DNA from: Dokdonella sp.
GTDB lineage: Bacteria > Pseudomonadota > Gammaproteobacteria > Xanthomonadales > Rhodanobacteraceae
Direction: 5' to 3'
DNA: 64,000 bases
Assembly (NCBI RefSeq): GCF_017744955.1
Contig: NZ_JAGIAG010000001.1
Span: forward strand, 1-64,000
The notes beneath the pieces are model-generated. The model worked only from the letters and a program-made list of their open reading frames with translations, was not told where the DNA came from and ran no database searches. A program made the position numbers and the translations under genes. Shown piece after piece: positions 27,982 to 37,372 of the stretch; position 1 is the first letter of the stretch, and every line of letters starts with the position of its first letter.

Positions 27982-28869
27982 ATGTCCGTGTCCGAGCAGC
28001 AGACCTCCGAACAGCACGATTCCGACAACCGCTGGTTCACCGAGCGCCACGAGCGTTCCGGCTCGTCCTTCGGTCTGCGCGTGAAGGAGCGCCTGCACGC
28101 CGAGAAGACGCCGTTCCAGACGATCGAGATCTACGACACGACCGACTGGGGCAAGCTGATGGTCATCGACGGCTGCACGATGGTGTCCACGCGCGACAAC
28201 TTCCTCTACCACGAGATGATGTCGCACCCGGCGCTGTTCACGCATGCGCGCGCCAAGCGCGTCGTCATCATCGGCGGCGGCGACTGCGGCACGCTGCGCG
28301 AGGTGCTCAAGCACGAGGAAGTCGAGCACGCGGTGCAGGTGGACATCGACGAGCGCGTCACGCGCCTGGCGGAGAAGTACTTCCCCGAACTGTGCGAGTC
28401 CAACGGCGATCCGCGCGCGGAGCTGCTGTTCATCGACGGCATCAAGTACATGGCCGAGATCGAGCACGAATCGGTCGACCTGATCATCGTCGACTCGACC
28501 GACCCGGTCGGTCCGGCCGAGGGCCTGTTCGGCGCGGCATTCTACGCCAGCTGCTACAAGGCGCTGCGGCCGAGCGGCATCCTCGTGCAGCAGAGCGAAT
28601 CGCCGCTGGTGCATCTGGACCTGATCAAGGCGATGCGCTCGGCGATGCGCGTGGCGGACTTCCAGTCCGTACGCACGCTGACCTTCCCGCAGCCGCTGTA
28701 CCCGACCGGCTGGTGGAGCTGCACGATGGCGCGCAAGGGCGCCGACCTCAGCGGCTTCCGCGAGCGCGGCGCCGCCACCAAGCAGTTCGCCACGCGCTAC
28801 TACAACGCCGACATCCACCGCGCGGCGCTGGCGGTGCCGGAGTTCATGCGCGAGGCGTTGGGGGATTAA
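27982..28869 (+). CDS. speE: Spermidine synthase
   Basis: Aminopropyltransferase that makes spermidine from putrescine and decarboxylated SAM. The 295-residue protein has the N-terminal WFTE, the SAM-binding IIGGGDCGTLREVLKH (about 96-111, with Cys where Gly is more usual), VDIDERVTRLAEKYFPEL, and catalytic DSTDPVGPAEGLF. ATG 27982 gives the normal start. It is divergent from speA. Its stop overlaps the stop of the convergent propeller gene by three bases. Confidence 0.95.
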   Translation: MSVSEQQTSEQHDSDNRWFTERHERSGSSFGLRVKERLHAEKTPFQTIEIYDTTDWGKLMVIDGCTMVSTRDNFLYHEMMSHPALFTHARAKRVVIIGGGDCGTLREVLKHEEVEHAVQVDIDERVTRLAEKYFPELCESNGDPRAELLFIDGIKYMAEIEHESVDLIIVDSTDPVGPAEGLFGAAFYASCYKALRPSGILVQQSESPLVHLDLIKAMRSAMRVADFQSVRTLTFPQPLYPTGWWSCTMARKGADLSGFRERGAATKQFATRYYNADIHRAALAVPEFMREALGD

Positions 28870-31550
28870 GGAGGCAGCGTTCGGTCCTCGGGACTCGACG
28901 GCAAATTTCGTCGCGGCGGAGGCAACGGGCGCACCGAGTGAAGGCCGGCTGGCAGAGTCGGCGTCTCGCCTCCAGGCGGCGTGATGGCGAGCACCGTGGC
29001 GGTCGAGGAGTACTGGACTTCCGTACTCACCGCCATGAACAGCCGGCCGTTCCTGTCCCGCACGAGTCCTGCCAAGGGGCTGGGGTGGTCCATCGCGATC
29101 GTTTCGCGCCAAGAGACGGTGCCATCGGCGACGGCCAGCTTGGCGAGCACGTAACCAGCCCCATCGCGGTGCGCGAACAGCAATCCGCCGTCCGAATCGA
29201 ACGCGGCAGCGCCGTCGCGCCGCCCCCCATCGTCATAGTGTGCATCGTCGACCGGCATGCGCGCGCTCCAGAGCGTCGCGCCGTTGGAAGCATCGACGCG
29301 CGCGATTGCATGCCTGCGATTGTCTTCCGCCGGCACGCCGAGCAACAAGAGACCGCCGTCGCGATCGACGAGCATATTGTCCGCGGACAGGCCCGGTCGC
29401 CGCCAGCGGATTTCTCCGTCCGTGCCGGACACGCGCATCAGCTCCTCTCGCGCCTGCACGACGACGTCGCCTCGCGGCAGCAAGGCCATGCGCATGTCGG
29501 AGTAGGAGGCATCGTCGACGGGAACTCGACGATGCCACATCGAAAGACCATCGACGCCGCGCAATTTGAAGAAGTCGACGCCCTCCTCGCCATTCAAGCC
29601 ACTGACGCCGTACGACATCGTCACGACGACATCGCCGACCGCGTCGATTGCAATGCGCACGTCGGCGTAGCTTTCGGCACCCGGAGTGCGCGACAGCGGA
29701 ACCGTCCAGAGCAAGGCGCCGTCCGCAGCCGCGTAGCGCCGCACGGCCAGCGTCGAGGCCACGACGACGCCCCCGTCGCCGGCAAGCGCGAGCGAGCGGG
29801 CTCGCTCGTCGTCCTCGTCCGCCGGCAGGCGATCCCCGAAGCGCTCCCACAGCGAGCGTCCGTCTTCCGAATCTACGCGTGCGACGAACGGAGACGCATC
29901 GAAATGGGCATCAGCGGCATAGCCGATCGCGTACAACGCACCGGAGGCATCGGCGGCCATGCCGTCGAGTTTCGGAGAAGCTCTTTCCACCAATGACTTT
30001 GGCTGCCAGTGCCACAGCACGCTACCGTCCCGTGTCAGCTTGGTCAAATGGGGAAATCCATGGCTCACGTACGGACTGTCGTATTCGGTGATCGCGCGTC
30101 CGCCGACGATGACGCCGGGCGCTCCACCATCGACGGCAAGCAGCCACGTCGACAGGGAATCCCCTGTCGAATAGAAATCTATCTGCTGCGGTGACGCGAC
30201 CGGTTCGCGCACGCTCCAGGCGACATTCAGTGAATCGTCGATACGGCCGAGCCAGAGCTGCCGGTAGTTGTTGAGGCCGCCGAGCAGGACTTCGCCATCC
30301 GGCAACGAGGTCAGGAACAACGAGTAGTAGTAGAGACGGTCGCGATCGGCAGCGGTGAACTCCTTTCGTCGCAACAGCCGTCCATTCGCCGTGTCGTACA
30401 GCGACAGACGGCCGGTCTCCATCTTCTGCTGGCCGGAAGTCCCGATCATTTCCCATACGACCAGGCGGCCGTCGCTCATGACCGGGTACAGCGATACGCT
30501 TCGTACGCCGGTCTCGCTCGGTAGATGGCCCAAAGCACCCGGCGTCGCCCACAACGTGCGCCCGTCGGCCGCCGAGAAGCGCGCGACTTCCGCGGCCACG
30601 CCGTCGACGCGCATCGTGCCGACCAGCACGACATCGCCGTTCTCGTCGAACTCCCAGTAGCGTTCCGCCGCCTCGATCTCGCGCTGCCACAGCACGCGGC
30701 CGTCACCCGCGAGCCGGCCGATCGTCACCTTGCCGCGGCTGCAAGCGGAAGCGAACACGACACTGCCATCAGGCTGCGCTCGAGGCAATCCGCACAGCGG
30801 AGACTGCCAGCGCAAGGCGCCGGTGGCGGAATCGATTGCGTCGACGTGGGACTCGGTTCCGTTGTTGAACGCATCGGTCAGGACCAGCACGAGATCGCTC
30901 GATCCTGCGTCGACGGCTCTGCCGTAGAGCAACCAGTCCGGCCGCGCGTTCTCGTTCTGCCAGAGCAGCGAGCCGTCCGCTCCGGACAGCTTGATCGTTC
31001 GCGCGACGTCGCCGCGTCGGCCGGTCGCCAGGACATCGCCACTCGCGTCGACCGTGATCGCCCCGGTCAACGTAGGCTCCGCTCCCGCCGGGTCGCGGTC
31101 AATCACGCTCCATAGAATGCGTCCGTCGCGCGCATCCAATCGCGCGTAGCAGGCGGCTCGGCGCACCGCACCAAATTGCTTTCTCGCGGCGACGACGACG
31201 TCGCCGTTCGCGAACGTCGCCAGCCGCGGAGCTATGTCGAACCAGTCGTCAGCGCAGTCGCCGACCAGATCGCGTTGCCACAAGACCATTCCGTTCACCG
31301 CATCGTAGGCGATGACACGCGCTCGACGAATCTCGATGCCGTCGAGCAATCCCTCCCACGCCGCACCGACGATCAGCCGCGCCCGGCCATCGTCGGATCG
31401 ACTCAATACCTGCCCGCCGAAGTCCAGCGCCGAGGCGACTTCAGCGTATATCGGAGTTTGCCAGAGGACTTCCTGCCCCATCGCCGGGGCGCACCATGCC
31501 GTCAGACAGGCGACAACCCGCATCGCGCCGGTGCGCAGAAGATTGCGCAT
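28866..31550 (-). CDS. Exported PQQ-like repeat beta-propeller protein
   Basis: The 894-residue protein has an N-terminal signal peptide (about 1-25, ending APAMGQ) and then repeated blades of the form 'xxDGxxLWxxx' (for example VNGMVLWQRDL, RDGRILWSV, ADGSLLWQNE, TGALRWQSP, ADGALLWTVP, SNGATLWSARM). Roughly 15 such repeats suggest two stacked propellers. No catalytic residue or anchor was recognised. It lacks the IFxDGF terminal motif of the other exported propellers. Its codons are visibly less GC-ending than those of its neighbours, hinting at transfer. Function is unknown. Confidence 0.75.
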   Translation of the reverse strand: MRNLLRTGAMRVVACLTAWCAPAMGQEVLWQTPIYAEVASALDFGGQVLSRSDDGRARLIVGAAWEGLLDGIEIRRARVIAYDAVNGMVLWQRDLVGDCADDWFDIAPRLATFANGDVVVAARKQFGAVRRAACYARLDARDGRILWSVIDRDPAGAEPTLTGAITVDASGDVLATGRRGDVARTIKLSGADGSLLWQNENARPDWLLYGRAVDAGSSDLVLVLTDAFNNGTESHVDAIDSATGALRWQSPLCGLPRAQPDGSVVFASACSRGKVTIGRLAGDGRVLWQREIEAAERYWEFDENGDVVLVGTMRVDGVAAEVARFSAADGRTLWATPGALGHLPSETGVRSVSLYPVMSDGRLVVWEMIGTSGQQKMETGRLSLYDTANGRLLRRKEFTAADRDRLYYYSLFLTSLPDGEVLLGGLNNYRQLWLGRIDDSLNVAWSVREPVASPQQIDFYSTGDSLSTWLLAVDGGAPGVIVGGRAITEYDSPYVSHGFPHLTKLTRDGSVLWHWQPKSLVERASPKLDGMAADASGALYAIGYAADAHFDASPFVARVDSEDGRSLWERFGDRLPADEDDERARSLALAGDGGVVVASTLAVRRYAAADGALLWTVPLSRTPGAESYADVRIAIDAVGDVVVTMSYGVSGLNGEEGVDFFKLRGVDGLSMWHRRVPVDDASYSDMRMALLPRGDVVVQAREELMRVSGTDGEIRWRRPGLSADNMLVDRDGGLLLLGVPAEDNRRHAIARVDASNGATLWSARMPVDDAHYDDGGRRDGAAAFDSDGGLLFAHRDGAGYVLAKLAVADGTVSWRETIAMDHPSPLAGLVRDRNGRLFMAVSTEVQYSSTATVLAITPPGGETPTLPAGLHSVRPLPPPRRNLPSSPEDRTLPP

Positions 31551-31706
31551 GAGAATCCCTCTCCCGAATTAGAGCCTCGCATCTTAGCGTGCCCCTGCGC
31601 GGCGCGGCGCAAGCACGATTGGGCAGCGCGACGCTACGGCGTCGACCGCTGCGGTGCGGAAAACGGCAGACCCTCCGGCTTTCGCCGCGGCAATACCGGG
31701 CGCTTC

Positions 31707-32015
31707 CTATGGCGCGTCACTTCGGCCGGCGAACCGCCGACTGATCACGAAATCGACCCGATCGAGCAACCGCGCCGCCACCAGCGACTCCTCGGCGATC
31801 AACACCGCGGCGACGAACAGCGCGAGCAGTCCGGGCCCGGGCAGCACCAGCATCGCCACGCCGGCGATGATCAATCCGGTGGCGGCGACCAGTACGCCGA
31901 TCCTGCGCAGCCAGCCGCTCGGACGCTCGGCGCGGCGGCGATAGCGGCGCTGGAATCGCGTTCCGGCGGGTTCCGCGCGAAACGCGCGCCAATGTCGTTG
32001 CAGGGCTTCGAACAT
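31707..32015 (-). CDS. Small PGPGW-type membrane protein
   Basis: The 102-residue protein has a basic N-terminal region and a hydrophobic segment (about 38-70) containing VLPGPGLLALFVAAVLIAEE, the signature of the PGPGW transmembrane family. A single hairpin or two short membrane helices are likely. The function is unknown. It lies between the propeller gene and an ABC ATPase, all on the minus strand. Confidence 0.8.
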   Translation of the reverse strand: MFEALQRHWRAFRAEPAGTRFQRRYRRRAERPSGWLRRIGVLVAATGLIIAGVAMLVLPGPGLLALFVAAVLIAEESLVAARLLDRVDFVISRRFAGRSDAP

Positions 32016-32058
32016 CCGGTTCTCTGTCGCCTCGGCCGGCGCTCGCCGGCGGGTCGCT

Positions 32059-32907
32059 CTAGTCTCGCCGCGCCGTGCTGAACGAAATGTTCGCTGGCGA
32101 CGGCATCAGCCGCCAGCCGGCTTCACCGCGTTCGACACGCAGCGGCATCCCGTACAGCGCCGACAGACGCTCGTCGGTCAGCACCGCCGTGGGCGCGCCG
32201 TCGGCGAAGACGCGGCCGGCGCGCAGCAGGATCACGCGGCCGATCTCGGGCACGAGCTCCTCGACGTGATGGGTGACCAGCACCAGCGTGGTGCCGGCAC
32301 GCGCGAGGCGGCGCAAGGTGGCGAGGAAGTGCTGCTGCGCGGCGACGTCCAGCCCGCTGGTCGGCTCGTCGAGCAGCAATGCCTTCGGGCGATGCGCGAG
32401 CGCACGCGCGATCAGCACGCGGCGCGCTTCACCGGTCGACAGTTCGGCCAGCGGACGCGCGGCGAGATGAGCGGCCTCGGATTCGGCCAGCGCCTGCGCG
32501 GCGCGTTCGCGCATCGCCGCCGTCACCGCATCGGCCGGCACGCGCTGGCTGGCGAAGAAGCCGCTGAGCACGGCGTCGACGGCGCTCATGCCCGGCGCAC
32601 GCAGCAGGTCGCGCTGCAGGTCCGGCGCGACCAGGCCGAGTTGCGCGCGCAGCTCGAACACGTCCCAGCGCGTGCGGCCGAGCACGCGCACCGGCGCGAT
32701 GCCGGCGTGCGCGACCGCGTACAGCTCGCGCGTGATCAGCTTGACCAGGCTCGACTTGCCGCTGCCGTTCGGGCCGAGAATCGCGGTGTGCTGACCAGCG
32801 TCGACGCGCAGGCTGAGTTCGTGCAGCGCCGGCGTGGCGCCGCGCTGGACGGTGGCGCGGTCGAGTTCGATCAGCGGCGCGACGCTGGCGGGAGCGGCTT
32901 GGGGCAT
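32059..32907 (-). CDS. ABC transporter ATP-binding protein
   Basis: The 282-residue ATPase has Walker A GPNGSGKSS (about 44-52), a signature motif ELSTGEARRVLIARAL (noncanonical STGEA rather than LSGGQ), Walker B ALLLDEPTSGLD and an H-loop THHVEE. The sequence resembles ModF/YlmA-type stand-alone ABC ATPases of iron or molybdate type. No permease gene is adjacent, so the partner is unknown. I took ATG 32907, giving a usual ABC start. It is divergent from ggt with 81 bases between starts. Confidence 0.85.
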   Translation of the reverse strand: MPQAAPASVAPLIELDRATVQRGATPALHELSLRVDAGQHTAILGPNGSGKSSLVKLITRELYAVAHAGIAPVRVLGRTRWDVFELRAQLGLVAPDLQRDLLRAPGMSAVDAVLSGFFASQRVPADAVTAAMRERAAQALAESEAAHLAARPLAELSTGEARRVLIARALAHRPKALLLDEPTSGLDVAAQQHFLATLRRLARAGTTLVLVTHHVEELVPEIGRVILLRAGRVFADGAPTAVLTDERLSALYGMPLRVERGEAGWRLMPSPANISFSTARRD

Positions 32908-32988
32908 CGGTCGATCTTCGCCGAGCGGCGCGCGCAACGCCATCGCCGCCGTCGTATGCTCGCCGCTTTCGTTCGATCGAGGTCCGCC

Positions 32989-34689
32989 ATGAAACGCATC
33001 GCGCTCGCCGTGCTCGTCGCTCTCGTCACCGCCGGCTCCGCGCAGGCCGGCGACCGCGTCACCGGCAAGCCGTTCGCGACGCGCTCGGAAGTGCTCGCGC
33101 GGCACGGCATGGTGGCGACCTCGCAACCGCTGGCGACGCAGGTCGGGCTGGACGTTCTGAAGAGCGGCGGCAGCGCGGTCGACGCGGCGATCGCCGCCAA
33201 CGCTGCGCTCGGCCTGATGGAACCGACCGGCAACGGCGTCGGCGGCGACCTGTTCGCGCTCGTCTGGGACGCCAGGACGAAGAAGCTCTACGGCTACAAC
33301 GGTTCCGGCCGTTCGCCGAAGGGGCTGACCCTGGCGTGGTTCAAGGAGCACGGCCACACGGCGATCCCGCCGACCGGGCCGCTGCCGGTCAGCGTGCCGG
33401 GCGCCGTCGACGGCTGGTTCGCGCTGCACGACCGCTTCGGCAAGCTGCCGATGAAGCGCGTGCTGAAGCCCGCGATCGACTATGCGCGCGAAGGCTTTCC
33501 GGTCAGCGAGCTGATCGCCTACTACTGGAATCTGTCGGTGCCGAAGCTGTCGAAGTACCCCGGCTTCAGCGAGCAGTTCACGCGCGACGGCAAGGCGCCG
33601 GCGAAGGGCGATATCTGGAAGAACGCCAATCTCGCCGATACGCTGCAGACGATCGCCGACGGCGGCCGCGACGCGTTCTACAAGGGTCGCATCGCGCGCA
33701 CGATCGGCGACTACTTCAAGGCGAACGGCGGCTTCCTGTCCTACGAGGATCTCGCCGAGCACAAGGGCGAATGGGTCGAGCCGGCGTCGGTCAACTACCG
33801 CGGCTACGACGTCTGGGAGCTGCCGCCGAACGGCCAGGGCATCGCCGCGCTGCAGATGCTGAACCTCCTGGAGGCCTACGACTTCTCCAAGATTCCGTTC
33901 GGCAGCACCGAGCACGTGCATCTGTTCGTCGAGGCGAAGAAGCTCGCGTTCGAGGATCGCGCGAAGTACTACGCCGATCCGGCGTTCCAGAAGACGCCGA
34001 TCTCGTGGCTGCTGTCGAAGGAATACGCCGCCGAGCGCCGCCAGCGGATCTCGCCGGACAAGGCGATGAAGGCAGTCGAGCCCGGCGCACAGAAGCCCGG
34101 GGCGGACACGATCTACCTGACCACCGCGGACAAGGACGGCAACATGGTGTCGCTGATCCAGTCCAACTACCGCGGCATGGGTTCAGGCATGGCGCCACCG
34201 GGGCTCGGCTTCATCCTGCAGGACCGCGGCGAGATGTTCGTGCTGAAGGAAGGCCACGCCAACACCTACGCGCCCGGCAAGCGGCCGTTCCACACGATCA
34301 TTCCGGCCTTCGTGACCAAGAACGGCGAGCCGTGGCTGAGCTTCGGCGTGATGGGCGGCGACATGCAGCCGCAGGGGCACGTCGAGATCGTGATGAACCT
34401 GATCGACTTCGGCATGAACCTGCAGGAAGCCGGCGACGCGCCGCGCATCCAGCACGAAGGCTCCACCTCGCCCGAAGCGCAAGCCGAGCCGATGAGCGAC
34501 GGCGGCTGGATCGACCTCGAATCCGGCTTCTCCTACGAAACCGTGCGCGGGCTGATGCAGAAGGGCCATTCGGTACGCTTCGCCAACGGCCCCTACGGCG
34601 GCTACCAGGCGATCGGCTGGGACGCGAAGAACCAGGTCTACGTCGGCGCGTCGGAAGGACGCAAGGACGGGCAGGCGGCGGGATATTGA
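32989..34689 (+). CDS. ggt: Gamma-glutamyltransferase, periplasmic
   Basis: N-terminal nucleophile hydrolase that transfers or hydrolyses gamma-glutamyl groups, chiefly of glutathione. The 566-residue precursor has a signal peptide (1-20), HGMVATSQPLATQVGLDVLKSGGSAVDAAIAA-type family start, and GNGVGGDLFALVW. The autoprocessing site aligns to ADTIYLTTADKDGN, with the nucleophile predicted at T374 (usual family context is TTH). PGKRPFHTIIPAFV follows. The ATG at 32989 was chosen for the signal peptide. A hairpin follows the stop. Confidence 0.9.
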   Translation: MKRIALAVLVALVTAGSAQAGDRVTGKPFATRSEVLARHGMVATSQPLATQVGLDVLKSGGSAVDAAIAANAALGLMEPTGNGVGGDLFALVWDARTKKLYGYNGSGRSPKGLTLAWFKEHGHTAIPPTGPLPVSVPGAVDGWFALHDRFGKLPMKRVLKPAIDYAREGFPVSELIAYYWNLSVPKLSKYPGFSEQFTRDGKAPAKGDIWKNANLADTLQTIADGGRDAFYKGRIARTIGDYFKANGGFLSYEDLAEHKGEWVEPASVNYRGYDVWELPPNGQGIAALQMLNLLEAYDFSKIPFGSTEHVHLFVEAKKLAFEDRAKYYADPAFQKTPISWLLSKEYAAERRQRISPDKAMKAVEPGAQKPGADTIYLTTADKDGNMVSLIQSNYRGMGSGMAPPGLGFILQDRGEMFVLKEGHANTYAPGKRPFHTIIPAFVTKNGEPWLSFGVMGGDMQPQGHVEIVMNLIDFGMNLQEAGDAPRIQHEGSTSPEAQAEPMSDGGWIDLESGFSYETVRGLMQKGHSVRFANGPYGGYQAIGWDAKNQVYVGASEGRKDGQAAGY

Positions 34690-34694
34690 CGCGA

Positions 34695-34731
34695 GTCGCG
34701 AAAAGCCCGCTCCTCTACGGCTTTTCACGAC
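34695..34731 (+). terminator. Hairpin after ggt (13-bp stem, one mismatch)
   Basis: GTCGCGAAAAGCC (34695-34707) pairs with GGCTTTTCACGAC (34719-34731) with one mismatch and an 11-base loop. It starts six bases after the ggt stop. The U-tract is weak, so a terminator role is probable but not canonical. Confidence 0.5.
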
Positions 34732-34798
34732 GCGCTGATTTCGCCAGCGCGCCGACGCGGTGTACGCTTCGCGCCACTGCGTACCGACGGAGGCATCC

Positions 34799-35431
34799 AT
34801 GCTGAAAGTCCTGGTGGCGAGTTCGAAAGGCGGTGCCGGCAAGAGCACGCTGGCGACCAACCTGGCGGCCTACTACGCGGTCGACGGCAAGAACACCGTC
34901 CTGGTCGACGCCGACCGGCAGGGTTCGGGGCTGCGCTGGTGCGAGAAGCGCGCACCGCACGCGAACGCGGTGCTCGGCGTGTCCGGACTGCGGCGCGACT
35001 GGGACAAGCATATCCCGGCCGACGCTCAGCGCGTCGTCATCGACACGCCGGCCGGTATCCGCCCGAACGAGGTCGAGGCGTATCTGGAACGCATCGACGC
35101 CGTGCTGGTGCCGGTGCTGCCGTCGGCGATCGACCTCGAAGCGACCGCGCCGTTCCTGAGCGAGCTGGCCGAGCTCGGTCGCATCAAGCGCGGCAAGGTC
35201 GCGGTCGGCCTGGTCGCCAACCGGCTGAAGCCGTGGACGAACGCCTCGCAGCTGGCGGTCGAGGAAATCCGCCAGTTCCCGTTCCCGCTGGTGGCGGAAC
35301 TGCGCGACACGCAGGGCTACGTGCTGGCCAACGCGCTCGGCAAGAGCATCTTCGACTACCACTCCGAACTGGTGCGCTCGCACCAGGAAGACTGGCACAA
35401 GCTGCTGCGCTGGTTGAAGAAACATTCCTGA
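34799..35431 (+). CDS. ParA-like ATPase (orphan)
   Basis: The 210-residue protein has a deviant Walker A motif SSKGGAGKSTLATNLA (K10 and K15), a VLVDADRQGSGLRW segment, and VIDTPAGI. These place it in the MinD/ParA superfamily, near the short stand-alone ParA proteins. ATG 34799 is supported by a GGAGG about 10 bases upstream. No parB or parS-like gene lies nearby, so it is not chromosome-partition parA of the usual parAB locus. Cargo is unknown. Confidence 0.85.
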   Translation: MLKVLVASSKGGAGKSTLATNLAAYYAVDGKNTVLVDADRQGSGLRWCEKRAPHANAVLGVSGLRRDWDKHIPADAQRVVIDTPAGIRPNEVEAYLERIDAVLVPVLPSAIDLEATAPFLSELAELGRIKRGKVAVGLVANRLKPWTNASQLAVEEIRQFPFPLVAELRDTQGYVLANALGKSIFDYHSELVRSHQEDWHKLLRWLKKHS

Positions 35432-35474
35432 ACCGCGCGCCGCGGCATTACAAGAATTTGCGCGATCTTTGCAC

Positions 35475-35496
35475 CTCGACGGCGAACGCCGTCGAG
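35475..35496. repeat. Perfect 9-bp hairpin upstream of the EF-hand gene
   Basis: CTCGACGGC (35475-35483) and GCCGTCGAG (35488-35496) flank the loop GAAC. A second stem, GCGGCC/GGCCGC, follows at about 35518-35534. They lie between parA-like and EF-hand genes on one strand. They may end the first transcript or structure the leader of the second. There is no U-tract. Confidence 0.5.
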
Positions 35497-35552
35497 CCTG
35501 CGGCGTTCAATAACGCTGCGGCCGACGTGGCCGCCGTATTGAGGTTCCGACC

Positions 35553-36029
35553 ATGCGCAACTTCTTCTCCACCCTGCTCGCCGCGAGCGCCCTGTGCGCC
35601 GTCGGCGCGGCCGTCGCGGCGCCGGTCACCGATGCCGACATCGCGAAATCGACTCAGCGCGCTGCGGCCAAGCAGCGCTTCTTCGACCGTATCGACACCG
35701 ACCACGACGGCAAGATCAGCCGCGCCGAATATCAGGCCTGGGTCGACGGCCGCTTCGACAAGCTCGACGCGAACCACGACGGCGTAGTCGACGCCAACGA
35801 GATCGCCCAGTCGCCGATGGCCGCCGAACGCGCGCAGAAGCGCGCCGAACGCTTCGTCGAACGCTACGACACCAGCGGCAGCGGCAAGGTCAGCAAGGCC
35901 GATTTCGAGGCCAAGGAAATGGCGCGCTTCGACAAGCTCGGCGACGGCGCCGACACGGTGACGGCGGAGCAGTTCGCCGCCGCGCACAAGCGCGGGCCGC
36001 ACGGACCGCACGGCGCTTCGGCCCAGTAA
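35553..36029 (+). CDS. Secreted EF-hand calcium-binding protein
   Basis: The 158-residue protein has a signal peptide (1-23, ending AVAAP) and EF-hand loops DTDHDGKISRAE (about 49-60), DANHDGVVDANE (about 73-84) and a likely third, DTSGSGKVSKAD. The first two keep the oxygen ligands expected at loop positions 1, 3, 5 and 12; the third ends in Asp rather than Glu. The C-terminus is short and His/Pro-rich. Periplasmic calcium binding is inferred. Function is unknown. Confidence 0.85.
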   Translation: MRNFFSTLLAASALCAVGAAVAAPVTDADIAKSTQRAAAKQRFFDRIDTDHDGKISRAEYQAWVDGRFDKLDANHDGVVDANEIAQSPMAAERAQKRAERFVERYDTSGSGKVSKADFEAKEMARFDKLGDGADTVTAEQFAAAHKRGPHGPHGASAQ

Positions 36030-36040
36030 GCGGGGAACCC

Positions 36041-36065
36041 GGGAGCGTGCGGTACGCGCGCTCCC
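36041..36065 (+). terminator. GC-rich hairpin after the EF-hand gene
   Basis: GGGAGCGTGCG and CGCGCGCTCCC pair with one mismatch around a 3-base loop, 12 bases past the stop. No U-tract is present, so it is called a probable transcript end. Confidence 0.45.
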
Positions 36066-36292
36066 GGCCCGGCGAAATCAACGATTTGCGCGACCGATCA
36101 TGGTCGATCCGCACAGGGGCGACCGGCGGATGACTGCTTGATGATCGCGAAGGCGCGAAGCTTGCTTGCCCCCGGCGCACGGTGAACGGGCGTTACGCCG
36201 TCCGCCGTGCGCCGCCCTCGTCGGGCGAATCGGCCCTTGACCGCAGGCGCGGCGATTGGGGCATCATCGCGCATCGGAGAGAGGAGTCGGTC

Positions 36293-36775
36293 ATGGCCAT
36301 TCGCGAGATCATCCTGCTGCGTCATGCACACGCCGACGCGGCCACGCCGGGGCAGGACGACATCGCACGCGTGCTCAGCCTGCGCGGTGAAGCCGAAGCG
36401 GACGCCGCCGGCGTCTGGCTGAAGGATCACGGCGCGGCGCCCGACCGCGTGCTGTATTCGCCGGCGGCGCGCACGCGCGAGACCTGCGAGCGCGTGCTGG
36501 CGACGCTCGGCTACGCCGACCTGCGCAGCGAGGCGCGCATCTACGAGGCCACCCCGGCGACCCTGCTGCGCGTGCTCGACGATCACGCCGACGTCGGCAC
36601 CCTGCTCCTGGTCGGACACAATCCCGGCCTGGAGAACCTGGTCGCCTTGCTGACCGAAGGCGCTTCCGACTCCGGCCGCGGCATCCCGCCCGGCGGCGTC
36701 GTCTGGCTGCGCCTCGCCGCGGACGCGGGCCTCGAACCCGGCAGCGCCACGGTGCGTCATTTCTGGTGGCCGTGA
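36293..36775 (+). CDS. sixA: SixA-like phosphohistidine phosphatase
   Basis: The 160-residue protein has the histidine phosphatase RHG-type motif LLRHAHAD (R10, H11), then SPAARTRETCERVLATL and VGHNPGLENLVALL, the second catalytic histidine region. ATG 36293 is preceded by GAGAGGAG, which rules out the longer upstream reading. SixA removes phosphate from HPt or EIIA-type phosphohistidines. No phosphorelay partner is adjacent, so the substrate is inferred from family only. Followed 15 bases later by yceI. Confidence 0.88.
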   Translation: MAIREIILLRHAHADAATPGQDDIARVLSLRGEAEADAAGVWLKDHGAAPDRVLYSPAARTRETCERVLATLGYADLRSEARIYEATPATLLRVLDDHADVGTLLLVGHNPGLENLVALLTEGASDSGRGIPPGGVVWLRLAADAGLEPGSATVRHFWWP

Positions 36776-36790
36776 CGCGGTCGCGGCGCC

Positions 36791-37372
36791 ATGCGGCAAC
36801 CGACGTCGCACGCGCCGTTCATCCTCGCGCTGATCGCGGCACTGCTGTCCGCCGCGGCCGGCGCGGCCGATGACACCGTCCGCCTCGACAGCGAGCGCTC
36901 GCGCGTCGACTTCAGCGTCAAGGTGCTCTGGCTGGTGCGCGTCGAAGGCCGCTTCGGCAAGGTGCACGGCAGCGTGAGCGTCGACCGCTTCCGCAGCCAG
37001 ATCCGCGTCGACGCGCGCATCGACGTCGACACGATCCGCATGAACAGCAAGAACTACGAGAACTGGGTCAAGTCGCCGGAGTTCTTCGATGCCGGGAAGC
37101 ACCCGCAGATCGAGTTCGCGTCCAACGCGATCCCGCAGGACCGCCTGCGCAAGGGCGGCGAATTGCCGGGCCTGCTGACCGTGCGCGGCATCCGCCAGCC
37201 GGTGCGCTTCCAGATGCTGCCGTCGACGTGCGAGCGCCCGGCCTACGATTGCCCGATCGAGGTGGAAGGCGCGATCCGCCGCTCCGATTTCGAGATGCGC
37301 TCGCGTCGCGGCACGCTCAGCGACAAGGTCGAGCTCGACTTCAGCGTCTACGCGCAGCCCGCCGAACGATGA
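36791..37372 (+). CDS. YceI family periplasmic protein
   Basis: The 193-residue protein has a signal peptide (about 1-26, ending AAGAAD) and a lipocalin-like YceI domain: RVDFSVKVLWLVRVEGRFG, VDARIDVDTIRMNSKNYENW, then KSPEFFDAGKHPQIEF. YceI domains bind isoprenoid-like lipids in crystal structures; a role in envelope lipid handling is inferred. The stop overlaps the phospholipase-D-like lipoprotein start (ATGA), indicating coupling. Confidence 0.9.
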   Translation: MRQPTSHAPFILALIAALLSAAAGAADDTVRLDSERSRVDFSVKVLWLVRVEGRFGKVHGSVSVDRFRSQIRVDARIDVDTIRMNSKNYENWVKSPEFFDAGKHPQIEFASNAIPQDRLRKGGELPGLLTVRGIRQPVRFQMLPSTCERPAYDCPIEVEGAIRRSDFEMRSRRGTLSDKVELDFSVYAQPAER

